Below, piece by piece: positions 17,588 to 25,670 of a DNA stretch of 46,974 nucleotides. The notes beneath the pieces were generated by a model. The model was given only the letters and a program-made list of their open reading frames with translations, was not told the DNA's origin and searched no databases. Position 1 is the first letter of the stretch, and every line of letters starts with the position of its first letter. A program made the translations under genes and the position numbers. The DNA lies in assembly GCA_029945445.1 (NCBI GenBank), contig JAQSCO010000057.1, forward strand, positions 1 through 46,974, in the 5' to 3' direction. This DNA comes from Lacunisphaera sp. (GTDB taxonomy: Bacteria; Verrucomicrobiota; Verrucomicrobiia; Opitutales; Opitutaceae).

Positions 17588-17659
17588 ACCGGCCGGGTCG
17601 CACCGGCGCGGGGTTTCGGGGTTTGCCTCACGGTTGTTTTCCCGCATGGGTTGCGGCCC

Positions 17660-18505
17660 GTGACTGACCCCGCGCACCGCAAAGCCGTCGGCCTGCTGCT
17701 CATCACCGCGCTCGGCTGGAGCCTCGGCGGGGTGCTGATGAAGTCCGTCAACTGGCCGCCGTTCGCGGTCGGTGGCGGGCGCGGGCTCGTCGCTGCGGTT
17801 TTCCTGCTCGCCGTCGGCGGCCGCGGGCTGCGCTTCACGTGGTCGCCGCTCCAGCTCGCCACCGCCCTCGCCTACACGGGCTGCACCGTGCTGTTCGCGG
17901 CGGCCACCAAGCTCACCACCGCGGCCAACGCGATCCTGCTCCAATACACCGCGCCGGTCTGGGTCGCGCTGCTCGGCGCGTGGCTGCTCAAGGAACGCGC
18001 GACGCGCGCCGACTGGTGGACGATGGCGGCGGCGTTCGTCGGCATGGCCATTTTTCTCTACGACGGCCTCCGGCTCAACGATCTCGCCGGCATCCTGCTC
18101 GCCATCGCGAGCGGCGTGTCCTTCGCCACAATGATCGTGCTGCTGCGGAAGCAGCGCGCGGTCTCGACCATCGAGCCGGTCATCATCGGCAACCTGATCG
18201 GGTTCTGCATCGGCCTGCCGTGGATCTGGTCCGCCCCGTGGCCCGACCACGGGAGCATTGTCGCGCTGCTCGTGCTCGGCGTGTTCCAATTGGGCATTCC
18301 CTACCTGCTGTATTCGCGCGCCATTCGGCACGTCACGGCGTTGGAGGCGGTGTTGATTCCCGTGATTGAACCCATCCTGAATCCCATCTGGGTGATGCTC
18401 GTTATCGGCGAAAAGCCCAGCCAACTGGCACTTCTAGGTGGCGTGATTGTCCTTGGCGCCGTCACGTGGCGGGCGGTGGATTCCATCCGCCAACGCGCTG
18501 CCTGA
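17660..18505 (+). CDS. EamA/DMT-family transporter
   Basis: About 281 residues. There is no ATG; GTG 17660 (MTDPAHRK) is preferred and TTG 17651 is the alternative. About ten hydrophobic helices form two EamA repeats, with the typical LGWSLGGVLMKS start and LEAVLIPVIEPILNPIWVMLVIGEKP at the end of the second repeat. Members export amino acids, drugs or metabolites; the substrate is not predictable. Only seven bases separate its stop from the next gene, suggesting co-transcription with the hydrolase. A second EamA gene lies at 19692-20660 facing this one, with the HTH cassette between. Confidence 0.9.
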   Translation: MTDPAHRKAVGLLLITALGWSLGGVLMKSVNWPPFAVGGGRGLVAAVFLLAVGGRGLRFTWSPLQLATALAYTGCTVLFAAATKLTTAANAILLQYTAPVWVALLGAWLLKERATRADWWTMAAAFVGMAIFLYDGLRLNDLAGILLAIASGVSFATMIVLLRKQRAVSTIEPVIIGNLIGFCIGLPWIWSAPWPDHGSIVALLVLGVFQLGIPYLLYSRAIRHVTALEAVLIPVIEPILNPIWVMLVIGEKPSQLALLGGVIVLGAVTWRAVDSIRQRAA

Positions 18506-18512
18506 CCCACCC

Positions 18513-19238
18513 GTGCCGCGTCTGCACCTCACCCTGCTGCTCATGCTGTCCCCTGCCCTCGCGCTCAACGCCGCGCCCGGCGAGACCGTCATCCTGCTCC
18601 ACGGGCTCGGCCGCACCCGCTGGTCGATGTGGCGGATGGAACAGGCGTTGCGGCGGGACGGCTATCACGTGGTCAACCTCACCTATCCCTCGCGGGAAAA
18701 ATCCGTCGAGGGCTTGGCGCGTGATTACCTCGCCCCGCTGGTGGCGGCGCAGGCGGCGGCGCCCCGGCTGCACTTTGTTACGCACTCGATGGGCGGCATC
18801 CTGCTGCGCTGTTACCTGCGCGATCATTCCATCCCCAACCTCGGGCGCGTCGTCATGCTCGCGCCGCCCAACGCCGGCAGCGAACTCGCGGACGCGCTGA
18901 AGCCCACCTGGCTCTACCGCACCGTCAACGGTCCGGCCGGCCAGCAACTCGGCACCGACGGACTGCCCCGGGCGCTGGGCCCGTGGCCCGCCGGCGCGGG
19001 CGAACTCGGCATCATTGCCGGCGACGTCTCGCTCAACCCGTTGTTCTCGGCGTCGCTGCCCGGGCCGAACGACGGCAAGGTCACCGTCGCGAGCGCGCGG
19101 CTCGTCGGGCTGAAGGATTTTCTCGCCGTGCCCTTCAGCCACACCTGGCTCGCCTGGCGCGCGCCCGTGCTCGACCAAGTCCGCACCTTCCTGCGCACCG
19201 GCCGCTTTGCTCCACCCGTTCCAGCCCCCGGGCCTTAG
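18513..19238 (+). CDS. Exported alpha/beta hydrolase (lipase/esterase-like)
   Basis: 241 residues from GTG 18513 (PRLHLTLLLMLSPALALNAAP, a signal peptide). The longer frame from 18447 overlaps the upstream gene and adds no sensible sequence. The fold signature VILLHGLGRTRWSM is followed by the nucleophile elbow THSMGG, then candidate acid NDGKV and His in FSHTW. This resembles small lipases that act on acyl esters. The stop codon TAG at 19236-19238 lies inside the left repeat of HTH cassette A, so the cassette boundary now defines the end of this gene. The last residues, PPVPAPGP, may not be the ancestral C-terminus. Confidence 0.87.
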   Translation: MPRLHLTLLLMLSPALALNAAPGETVILLHGLGRTRWSMWRMEQALRRDGYHVVNLTYPSREKSVEGLARDYLAPLVAAQAAAPRLHFVTHSMGGILLRCYLRDHSIPNLGRVVMLAPPNAGSELADALKPTWLYRTVNGPAGQQLGTDGLPRALGPWPAGAGELGIIAGDVSLNPLFSASLPGPNDGKVTVASARLVGLKDFLAVPFSHTWLAWRAPVLDQVRTFLRTGRFAPPVPAPGP

Positions 19239-19255
19239 TATACTATTAGTTGACA
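19235..19255 (+). repeat. Left inverted repeat of HTH cassette A
   Basis: A 21-base AT-rich segment containing the palindrome TAGTATACTA, the core CTATTAG and TTGACA. Twenty of 21 bases match the reverse complement of 19638-19658. It overlaps the stop codon of the hydrolase and ends 29 bases before the HTH start codon. Confidence 0.85.
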
Positions 19256-19284
19256 TTACCGGACGGGTTTCATCTTCTGACCGC

Positions 19285-19635
19285 ATGGCCCCTGATTCCA
19301 CCCCCTACAGCCTCCGCCCCTTCGAGGACCTGATCGATGCGCTCACGACCAAGGGCCGCGCGTCCGCCCGCGCGCTCCGCGGCCCCCGCCGCAAGGTGGG
19401 CGCCACGCTCCGCGCCGGGACTGCCACGCCACTCTGGAACCAACTCGTCAGGGAGATCCTGCCGTTCCTGAAGGTGCGCGGCGAAAAGGCCCGCCTGGCC
19501 CACCTGCTGGGGGTGCACCGGCAGGCCGTGAACGAGTATTTTGTCAGCCGGAGCCGCATGCCGGACGCGGAGCGGGTCTTGCTGCTGCGGGAGTGGGTGC
19601 AGGTCCGCCAGGCGGGGAAGCGGCCGGGTTGGTAG
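19285..19635 (+). CDS. Small HTH DNA-binding protein of repeat-bounded cassette A
   Basis: 116 residues from ATG 19285 (MAPDSTPYSLRP). The frame is open back to 19207, but that part crosses the left repeat. A basic stretch (residues 26-45, RASARALRGPRRKVGATLRA) precedes an XRE-like helix-turn-helix at about 68-90 (KARLAHLLGVHRQAVNEYF), ending RSRMPDAERVLLLREW. It is clearly related to the protein at 35720-36082; the shared framework is ALR..RR, TP.WN, RLA..LG, RSR.PDAE and a late W. No nuclease, integrase or DDE residues are visible. The gene lies between near-perfect inverted repeats, the right one starting two bases after its stop codon. The likely role is binding its own repeats, for regulation or mobility. 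Confidence 0.82.
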   Translation: MAPDSTPYSLRPFEDLIDALTTKGRASARALRGPRRKVGATLRAGTATPLWNQLVREILPFLKVRGEKARLAHLLGVHRQAVNEYFVSRSRMPDAERVLLLREWVQVRQAGKRPGW

Positions 19636-19637
19636 TT

Positions 19638-19658
19638 TGTCAACCAATAGTATACTAA
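19638..19658 (-). repeat. Right inverted repeat of HTH cassette A
   Basis: Reverse complement of 19235-19255 with one mismatch (core CTATTGG instead of CTATTAG, read on the minus strand). It begins two bases after the HTH stop codon, and matching extends one or two bases beyond each edge with small differences. It lies 33 bases from the end of the facing EamA gene. Confidence 0.85.
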
Positions 19659-19691
19659 AGCCCGCGGGTCCGGTTGACCGGGCGGATCTGG

Positions 19692-20660
19692 TCAGGGCTG
19701 ACGCAGCGGCTTGAGCTGGAGGAGCACGTTGGCGGCCGTGATCAGCCCGCCGCCGGCCAGCAGGTGCCAGGTGACCTGCTCGTTCGGGTAGTCCACGTGG
19801 CCCCACGCCGAGAAAATCGCGGGCAGAAACAGCGCCATGATCGCGGTGAACACCGGTTCCACGCAGTAGATCAGCCCCGCCTCCGTGGCGGTGATCTTCG
19901 GCTGCCACGTGTTCATGAGGATGAACGCCCCGAGCGTGCAGAACACCGTGAGCATCACGGTGAACAGCAGCCATGGGCCCGAGGCCCACGGCACGAGCAC
20001 GTCCGCCGGGTGCGGCGCGGTGCCGAGCGCCATCGCGGAGAAAATGACGGCCTCCGTCACGAACATCGCCAACGTGACCGGCAGCGCGCGATTGGCGGCG
20101 AACTCCTTCCGTTCAAGCAGGAAAATCTGCATCATGAAGAACACCGAGCTGACAAGCGTCTCCGCCTCGCCGCGGCCGAGATGCATCGTCCGGAAATCAA
20201 ACCGGCCGAGGATCGCGACGCCGGCGAACACGAGCGCGCCGCAGAGCAGCACGATCCCCGGCGGCCAGCGGCGCAGCCGCAGTGCGATCCATACCGGGAT
20301 CATGACCGAGTAGAGCTGGGTGAGGAACGCCGAGGTCGAGGCGCTGGTGAACTGCAGGCCGTCGTTCTGGAACAGCATGCCGCCGCCGATCGCGAGGCCG
20401 ATCAGCGCGCCCTGCTTCAATTCGAGCCGGGTGAAGGTCCGGATTTTTTTCCACAGCACGAGCAGCAGCACGGCGGAGCCGAGCAGGAACCGCGGCGCGA
20501 CCGTGTAGGCGGTGATGAACCACGTGCTGCTCGCCGGCAGCACGGCCTGGTGCGCCAAGGCGATCACCTTCACGAGCGGAAAACTCACCCCCCACAGGAG
20601 CGTCGCGAGCACGAGCATGAGCACGGCGCGGGTGTGGACGGAACGGTCGGGGGCGGACAT
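19692..20660 (-). CDS. EamA/DMT-family transporter
   Basis: 322 residues starting MSAPDRSVHTRAVLMLVLATLLWGVSFP. About ten membrane helices in two EamA repeats; the LWGVSFPLVK motif at the first helix and LIYCVEPVFTAIMALFLP in the second repeat are typical. It is distantly related to the transporter at 17660-18505, which faces it across the hydrolase and HTH cassette A. The charged loop between the repeats (LERKEFAANRALPV) is normal for the family. It exports an unidentified small molecule. The gene appears monocistronic, with the terminator of the SWIB gene just upstream of its start. Confidence 0.9.
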   Translation of the reverse strand: MSAPDRSVHTRAVLMLVLATLLWGVSFPLVKVIALAHQAVLPASSTWFITAYTVAPRFLLGSAVLLLVLWKKIRTFTRLELKQGALIGLAIGGGMLFQNDGLQFTSASTSAFLTQLYSVMIPVWIALRLRRWPPGIVLLCGALVFAGVAILGRFDFRTMHLGRGEAETLVSSVFFMMQIFLLERKEFAANRALPVTLAMFVTEAVIFSAMALGTAPHPADVLVPWASGPWLLFTVMLTVFCTLGAFILMNTWQPKITATEAGLIYCVEPVFTAIMALFLPAIFSAWGHVDYPNEQVTWHLLAGGGLITAANVLLQLKPLRQP

Positions 20661-20680
20661 CGGCGGCGCTGAAAACGAAA

Positions 20681-20704
20681 CCGCCGCGGATTGCTCCGCG
20701 GCGG
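20681..20704 (-). terminator. Rho-independent terminator of the SWIB gene
   Basis: The 10-base arms CCGCCGCGGA and TCCGCGGCGG are perfectly complementary with a TTGC loop. On the minus strand the hairpin is followed by TTTCGTTTTC. It lies 28 bases after the SWIB stop codon. Confidence 0.85.
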
Positions 20705-20732
20705 TTGATAAAGTTCGCTAAGAGCGGAAGCC

Positions 20733-20999
20733 TTAGGAGACGTGCTTGCTGACCAGCTTGGTCATGTCGAACATGCTGACCTGGGCCTTGCCCCCGAACA
20801 CAACCTTCAGCGCCGCGTCGGCGTTGATGTTGCGGCGGTTCTTGGTGTCTTGGAGACCGTTCTTCTTGATGTATTGCCAGAGCTTCTTGGTGAGCTCTGT
20901 GCGGGGAAGCGGCTTCGAACCCACGATGGGGGCGAGAGCGGCATCCGGAGTAACCGGCTTCATGAAAGCGGCGTTGGGTTTACGAGTTGATTTAGCCAT
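20733..20999 (-). CDS. SWIB/MDM2-domain protein
   Basis: 88 residues from ATG 20999 (MAKSTRKPNAAF). A Lys/Arg-rich N-terminus is followed by a complete SWIB fold (about 20-85: SKPLPRTELTKKLWQYIKKNGLQD, NRRNINADAALKVVFGG, VSMFDMTKLVSKHV). In bacteria this domain occurs mainly in Chlamydiae, Verrucomicrobia and related groups, alone or fused to topoisomerase I, and is thought to act on chromatin or DNA topology. Here it stands alone with its own terminator. The basic tail suggests DNA binding. It supports a Verrucomicrobiota origin for the window. Confidence 0.93.
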   Translation of the reverse strand: MAKSTRKPNAAFMKPVTPDAALAPIVGSKPLPRTELTKKLWQYIKKNGLQDTKNRRNINADAALKVVFGGKAQVSMFDMTKLVSKHVS

Positions 21000-21203
21000 A
21001 GTGCTATTCGTTGTAGGTTCGCTCGGAGCCAATGCAACGATTTTCTAGAGGGAGAATCACTTTTCTCAGAGGAGAAATCCGGACGATCCCGGCAAAAATA
21101 GGCTTGCCGCTTTTCCGGCCGATGCTCCACCGCGCCGTTCACGCGCGCGCGTAGTCAGCCCTGACACCCGATGAAGGGATTCGGTTTTCCGGCCGACGAC
21201 CAC

Positions 21204-23036
21204 CTAGGGTGCCGGTGCATCCATCTGCACGAACTGCCGGTAAAGCGCCGCGTAGGCCCCGCCCGCGGCGAGCAGGCTGGCGTGCGTGCCGCGTTCGATG
21301 ACGCGGCCCTGGTCCAGCACGAGCACAAGGTCGGCGTGCCGGATCGTGCTCAACCGGTGCGCCACCACGAAGCTCGTGCGGCCGCGCAGCAGTTCGAGCA
21401 GCGCCTTCTGCAGCCGCGCCTCCGTGATGGCGTCGATGGAACTCGTGGCCTCGTCGAGGATGACGATGCGCGGGTCGGCGATCATCGCCCGGGTGAAGCA
21501 GACGAGCTGCCGCTGGCCGAGGGAAAGTCCCGCCCCGCGCTCGCCCACTTCCGTGGCAAACCCTTGCGGCAGTGCCTCAAGCAAATCCAGACAGTCCAGC
21601 CGCCGGGCCGCCGCGCGCACTTCCTCCTCGGTTGCATCCGGCTTCGCCAGCCGGATGTTTTCGAGCACGCTCCCGGTGAAAAGGAGGTTCTGCTGCTGCA
21701 CCATCCCGGTCTGCCGGTGCAGGGAGTGGCCGGTGATGGAGCGGATTTCCTGGCCGTCAATCAGCACCTCGCCGCGCGTCGGCAGGTAGAATTTTGCCAC
21801 CAGGTTGATGATGGAACTCTTGCCGCTGCCGGTGTGGCCGACGAGCGCCACGGTTTGTCCGGGCTCGGCGGTGAAGCTGATGCCGTGCAGCACCGGCTTG
21901 GCCGGGTCGTAGCCGAAGGTCACACCGCGGAACTCCACGCGCGCCCCGGTGCCGTGCGGCGCCGGCAGCGCCGTGGCGGCGGGATCGTCCTGCCACTCCG
22001 GCTGCACGTCGATCAGCCGGAAGACCCGCTCGGCACCGGCCATGGCAATGAGGGCCTGGTTGTATTGGTTGCCAATGACCGAAATCGGCGCGAAGAACTG
22101 ATTGGCGAGCAGGAAGAACGTGATGAGGCCGCCCATCGTCAGGTCGCCGTGGAACACGCGCCAGCCGCCGAACATCAGCAGCGTGGCGACGAAGAACTGG
22201 CTGTTCAGCTCGAGCAGCGGCTGGAGGATCGCCGAGGTGCGCGCCAGCGCGATGTTGTAGCGGGCGTGGTCCGCCAGCAGGCTGCGGAAGAGCCCGGCAT
22301 TAGTTTCCTGCCGCACGAAGCCCTGCGTCACGCGGATGCCGCCGACCGACTCGGCGAGCGTCGCGGTGACGCGGCTGAAGCTCTCCTGCGAGGCGCGGGT
22401 GTAATGGCTGAGCCTCAGCCGGAAATGCCGGTTGAGCAGCCAGAGCACCGGCGCCATCGCCAGCACGACGAGAAACAGCACCCAGTCGGTCCACAGCATC
22501 ACCGCGGCCGAGAAAAGCATCGAGCCAAACTGGATGACACTGACAAAGAGCACGTCCTGGATGCCCACGCGCACCGCCTCCACGTCGCTCGTCACGCGGC
22601 CGATGACACGGCCGATCTTCATGCGGTGGAAGAAGCTCATCGGCTGGCGCAGCGTCTTTGCGAAGATGTCGGCGCGCAGGCCGTTCACCACCGTCTCGCC
22701 AATCTCCAGCGCGTAACGCTGGCGAAAATGGAAAAGCCCGTCGGTCGTCAGGGCGAGCAGGCCGTAGCCCGCGACCCCGAGCGCGATGCCGGCATAGTCG
22801 CGGCCGGTGATGGGCCCCTTGATGATGAGCGACATAACCCACCCCAGCGCCGGGAGCTGCGCCGAGCGGATGAGCGTCAGGGCCGCGAGCGTCCAGACCT
22901 TGCCCTTGATGGGCGCGGTGTAGGTGAAGAGCCGGCGGATGAGGCCCCACTCGAGCGGTTTCTGCAGTTCCTCGTCCTCATCGTCGCGCACACGGCGGAC
23001 CAGGCCCAGGTCGCGGATCTTGCCGGCGGGCGTCAT
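21204..23036 (-). CDS. ABC exporter half-transporter, catalytic-Walker-B subunit
   Basis: 610 residues: six membrane helices (about 40-330) and a nucleotide-binding domain (about 365-600). Walker A is GHTGSGKSS, Walker B is RIVILDEATSSID with the catalytic Glu, and the H-loop is VAHRLST. Its signature reads LSLGQ rather than LSGGQ. The gene overlaps the next ABC gene by four bases (ATGA), so the two are coupled and probably form a heterodimer exporting lipids, drugs or peptides. A charged N-terminal extension (RDLGLVRRVRDDEDEELQKPLEW) precedes the first helix. The substrate is unknown. Confidence 0.94.
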   Translation of the reverse strand: MTPAGKIRDLGLVRRVRDDEDEELQKPLEWGLIRRLFTYTAPIKGKVWTLAALTLIRSAQLPALGWVMSLIIKGPITGRDYAGIALGVAGYGLLALTTDGLFHFRQRYALEIGETVVNGLRADIFAKTLRQPMSFFHRMKIGRVIGRVTSDVEAVRVGIQDVLFVSVIQFGSMLFSAAVMLWTDWVLFLVVLAMAPVLWLLNRHFRLRLSHYTRASQESFSRVTATLAESVGGIRVTQGFVRQETNAGLFRSLLADHARYNIALARTSAILQPLLELNSQFFVATLLMFGGWRVFHGDLTMGGLITFFLLANQFFAPISVIGNQYNQALIAMAGAERVFRLIDVQPEWQDDPAATALPAPHGTGARVEFRGVTFGYDPAKPVLHGISFTAEPGQTVALVGHTGSGKSSIINLVAKFYLPTRGEVLIDGQEIRSITGHSLHRQTGMVQQQNLLFTGSVLENIRLAKPDATEEEVRAAARRLDCLDLLEALPQGFATEVGERGAGLSLGQRQLVCFTRAMIADPRIVILDEATSSIDAITEARLQKALLELLRGRTSFVVAHRLSTIRHADLVLVLDQGRVIERGTHASLLAAGGAYAALYRQFVQMDAPAP

Positions 23037-24910
23037 GCGGAACCCTCCGCCAGCTTCAACCGCTGGAGTTCGCCCGCGTCCACCAGCTGCAGGTCGGCCA
23101 CGCGCAGGTAGGGGCCGGGCACCTTCATCAACTCGGCGTGCGTGCCGCGCTGCACGATGCGACCATCCTCCATGACGATGATGAAGTCTGCGCGCCGCAG
23201 CGTGCTCAGCCGATGGGCCACGATGAACGTCGTGCGACCGGCGATCGCGCGATCGAGCGCCTCGAAGATCCCGTGCTCCGTCTCGCTGTCGATGGCCGCG
23301 GTCGGGTCGTCGAGCAGCATGATGGCCGGCTCGAGCAGCACCGCGCGCGCGATGGCGAGCCGCTGGCGCTGGCCGCCGGACAGGCTCTGGGCCCCCTCGC
23401 CGAGCAGCGTGTCGTAACCCGACGGCAGGGCGGTGATGAAGTCGTGCGCCACGGCGATCTTCGCGGCCTGCTCAACCTGCGCGCGGGTGGCGGCGGGGTG
23501 GCCGAAGGCGATGTTGGCCGCGATGGTGTTGGAGAACAGGAAGCTCTCCTGGAAGACGATGCCGATATTGCGGCGCACGTCGTCCAGGTGGAGCCGGCGC
23601 ACGTCCGTGCCGTCGAGCAACACGCGGCCGGCAGTCGGATCGAAAAAGCGCGGGATCAGGCTCATCAGCACGCTCTTGCCCGCGCCGGTCGCGCCGAGGA
23701 TGGCGACGCACTGGCCGGGCTGCACGTCGAGGTCGACATCGCGCACCACGGCCGCGGCCCCGTCGTAGGCGAAGGAAACATTCTCAAAGCGCACCGCGCC
23801 ATTCAGTTTCGGCCGGCGGAGGGCGTCGGGCGCGTTCCGCACCTCGACCGGCGCGTCGAGGATCTCGAACACGCGGCGCGCGCCGATGAGCGACTGCTGC
23901 ACGCTGTTCACGATGGTCGCGACGTTGTTCACCTGCCCGGAGAACTGCTCGAGCAGGCCGGCGAAGACGACGAGGCCCGTGCCGAGGGGCAGCCGGTCGT
24001 GTGCCACGAGCCAGCCGCCGTAGCCGAGCAGCACCATCATGTTGATGCGCGTGAGGAAACCGACCGCCGGGGAAAACAGGCTGACGCGCCAGAAGATGTC
24101 CTGCTGCTGGTCGAAGCAGGCCTGGTTGGCCGCGTCGAATTTCGCCCGCGCCTCGCCCTCGCGGCCGAAGCCCTTGATCACCGCGGCGCCGGCGATATTC
24201 TCGGCGAGGACCTGGACCATCTTCTCCACCAGCGTGCGGTTGTGCGCGTAAGCCGGCTGGATTTTCCGCGAAAACGCCGCGGACATCAGCCAGAGCACGG
24301 GCGTGGTCGCGAGGCACGCGACGGTGAGCCAGGGGCTCAGGCTCGCCATGTAGATGATGTAGGCCGTGAGCGAGATCACCATGATCACGCTCTGGATGAG
24401 CACCTGGTCGACGAACATGCGCACGGACTGCACGTCGCCCGTCACGCGCGTGATGATCGAGCCGGTGTTGTTGGCGTCGTAGAACCGGAAGCTCAGCCGC
24501 TGCAGCTTGTCGTAGACCTCGCCGCGCAGGTCGACGACGAGCTTCTGCTGCACGAGCCGGTTGACGGAGACCGCGTAAACGTAGTTGAGGACCGCGCGGA
24601 CCAGCGCCAGCAGCAGGATCAGCCCCGCGAGCAGGCCGAGCACCCGGAGCGGCGGCCAGGTCTCCGGCAGCACGAGATGCAGGCCGTTGACCCCGAGCGG
24701 CGTGCCGTCGACGCGGTGGCGAATGTAGTCGATGCCGACGCCGGTGAAACTCAGGCCCCCGATGCCGAGCGCGAGCAGGACCAGTTGGATGCCCAGCACC
24801 TGCAGGCAGTGCAGCCGGTAACGCCACGCCAGGCCGAACAGCCGCCGGACCAGCGCGCGATTGCCGGGGGCACTGGCGGCAACGGGCTCGGATGGAAGGA
24901 CGGCGGGCAT
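23033..24910 (-). CDS. ABC exporter half-transporter, degenerate-Walker-B subunit
   Basis: 625 residues, first gene of the ABC pair. Six membrane helices (about 35-340) precede an ATP-binding domain (about 375-605) with Walker A GATGAGKSV and intact signature LSGGQRQR. Walker B reads MLLDDPTAAID, so the catalytic Glu is replaced by Asp. This pattern is known from heterodimeric exporters such as TM287/288, where one ATP site is degenerate. A coupled partner with normal Walker B but altered signature lies directly downstream, so the two changes fall in the same composite site. Confidence 0.94.
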   Translation of the reverse strand: MPAVLPSEPVAASAPGNRALVRRLFGLAWRYRLHCLQVLGIQLVLLALGIGGLSFTGVGIDYIRHRVDGTPLGVNGLHLVLPETWPPLRVLGLLAGLILLLALVRAVLNYVYAVSVNRLVQQKLVVDLRGEVYDKLQRLSFRFYDANNTGSIITRVTGDVQSVRMFVDQVLIQSVIMVISLTAYIIYMASLSPWLTVACLATTPVLWLMSAAFSRKIQPAYAHNRTLVEKMVQVLAENIAGAAVIKGFGREGEARAKFDAANQACFDQQQDIFWRVSLFSPAVGFLTRINMMVLLGYGGWLVAHDRLPLGTGLVVFAGLLEQFSGQVNNVATIVNSVQQSLIGARRVFEILDAPVEVRNAPDALRRPKLNGAVRFENVSFAYDGAAAVVRDVDLDVQPGQCVAILGATGAGKSVLMSLIPRFFDPTAGRVLLDGTDVRRLHLDDVRRNIGIVFQESFLFSNTIAANIAFGHPAATRAQVEQAAKIAVAHDFITALPSGYDTLLGEGAQSLSGGQRQRLAIARAVLLEPAIMLLDDPTAAIDSETEHGIFEALDRAIAGRTTFIVAHRLSTLRRADFIIVMEDGRIVQRGTHAELMKVPGPYLRVADLQLVDAGELQRLKLAEGSA

Positions 24911-25186
24911 GGAGGGTTCACGCTACGGCGGAACCATTCCCGTGCACGAAATATTTTTAGCCTGGGGCAAATCCCCCAGCCAATCCGCGACGGCCATGCG
25001 GGGGCGGGCGCCTAATACGCGCTTGCCAAAAACACCCCTCCGGCCAGCCTGCGCAGCGTTGGGTTGGTTGTTTGTTAGATTCTATCGCTACGGAAAATTA
25101 TCAGGTGAGCAAAGCGTTCAGTGATGATTTGAAATCCGGGTTTCGGGGACGGGCGGTAAGGCGACAGCATCAGCTCTCATCATCAC

Positions 25187-25609
25187 ATGTCAGACAACAA
25201 CAAGCTCTACGTGGGGAACCTTCCCTTCGCCAGCACAGCGCAGGACCTTGAGGCCCTGTTTGGTCAGGTCGGCACCGTCAGCGTCGTCGAGATCATCTTC
25301 GACAAGTTTACCGGCCGTTCCCGCGGCTTCGCCTTCGTCACCATGGGAAGCGACGACGAGGCCCAGAAGTGCGTCGAGAAGTTCCATGGCCACGAAGTGG
25401 AAGGCCGCGCCCTGGCGGTCAACATCGCCCGCCCGCGCGAGGAACGCGCCCCCCGCTCCGGCGGTTTTGGTGGCGGTGGCGGTGATCGTGGCGGCTACGG
25501 CGGCCGTGGTGGCGGTGGCGGTTACCGCGGCGGTCGTGGTGGTGGTGGCGGCGGCTACCGTGGCGGCGGTGGCGAACGCGGTGGCGGTGGCGGCTACGGC
25601 CGCGAATAA
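25187..25609 (+). CDS. Glycine-rich RRM RNA-binding protein
   Basis: 140 residues. A single RRM at 5-85 has RNP2 (KLYVGNLPF) and RNP1 (RGFAFVTM), followed from about residue 92 by a Gly/Arg/Tyr-rich tail (GGGGDRGGYGGRGG-type repeats) ending GYGRE. It resembles the cyanobacterial Rbp and plant GRP type of single-RRM proteins, which act as RNA chaperones and are often cold-induced. The 276-base gap upstream (24911-25186) should hold its promoter and leader; I see an AT-rich patch at 25065-25110 but no unambiguous promoter. A strong terminator follows at 25633. Confidence 0.94.
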   Translation: MSDNNKLYVGNLPFASTAQDLEALFGQVGTVSVVEIIFDKFTGRSRGFAFVTMGSDDEAQKCVEKFHGHEVEGRALAVNIARPREERAPRSGGFGGGGGDRGGYGGRGGGGGYRGGRGGGGGGYRGGGGERGGGGGYGRE

Positions 25610-25632
25610 TCGCCCTGCAGATTATCCACTCG

Positions 25633-25659
25633 AAGGCCGGACGATTTGTCCGGCCTTTT
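25633..25659. terminator. Bidirectional rho-independent terminator
   Basis: The arms AAGGCCGGAC (25633-25642) and GTCCGGCCTT (25648-25657) are perfectly complementary with a GATTT loop, followed by TT on the plus strand and preceded by an A-poor segment. It lies between the convergent RRM (+) and MgtE (-) genes. It serves the RRM gene best and may also stop MgtE transcripts. Confidence 0.85.
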
Positions 25660-25670
25660 GCTTGGCCCGG

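Noticed and set aside
21171..25015. Two open frames of over 600 codons antisense to the ABC exporter genes
   Set aside because: The minus-strand frames carry all ABC motifs; the plus-strand frames are His/Glu/Arg-rich mirror translations.
25470..25609. Possible tandem DNA repeat in the GGT/GGC-rich stretch
   Set aside because: It encodes the glycine-rich tail of the RRM protein and varies irregularly; it is coding low complexity, not a separate element.
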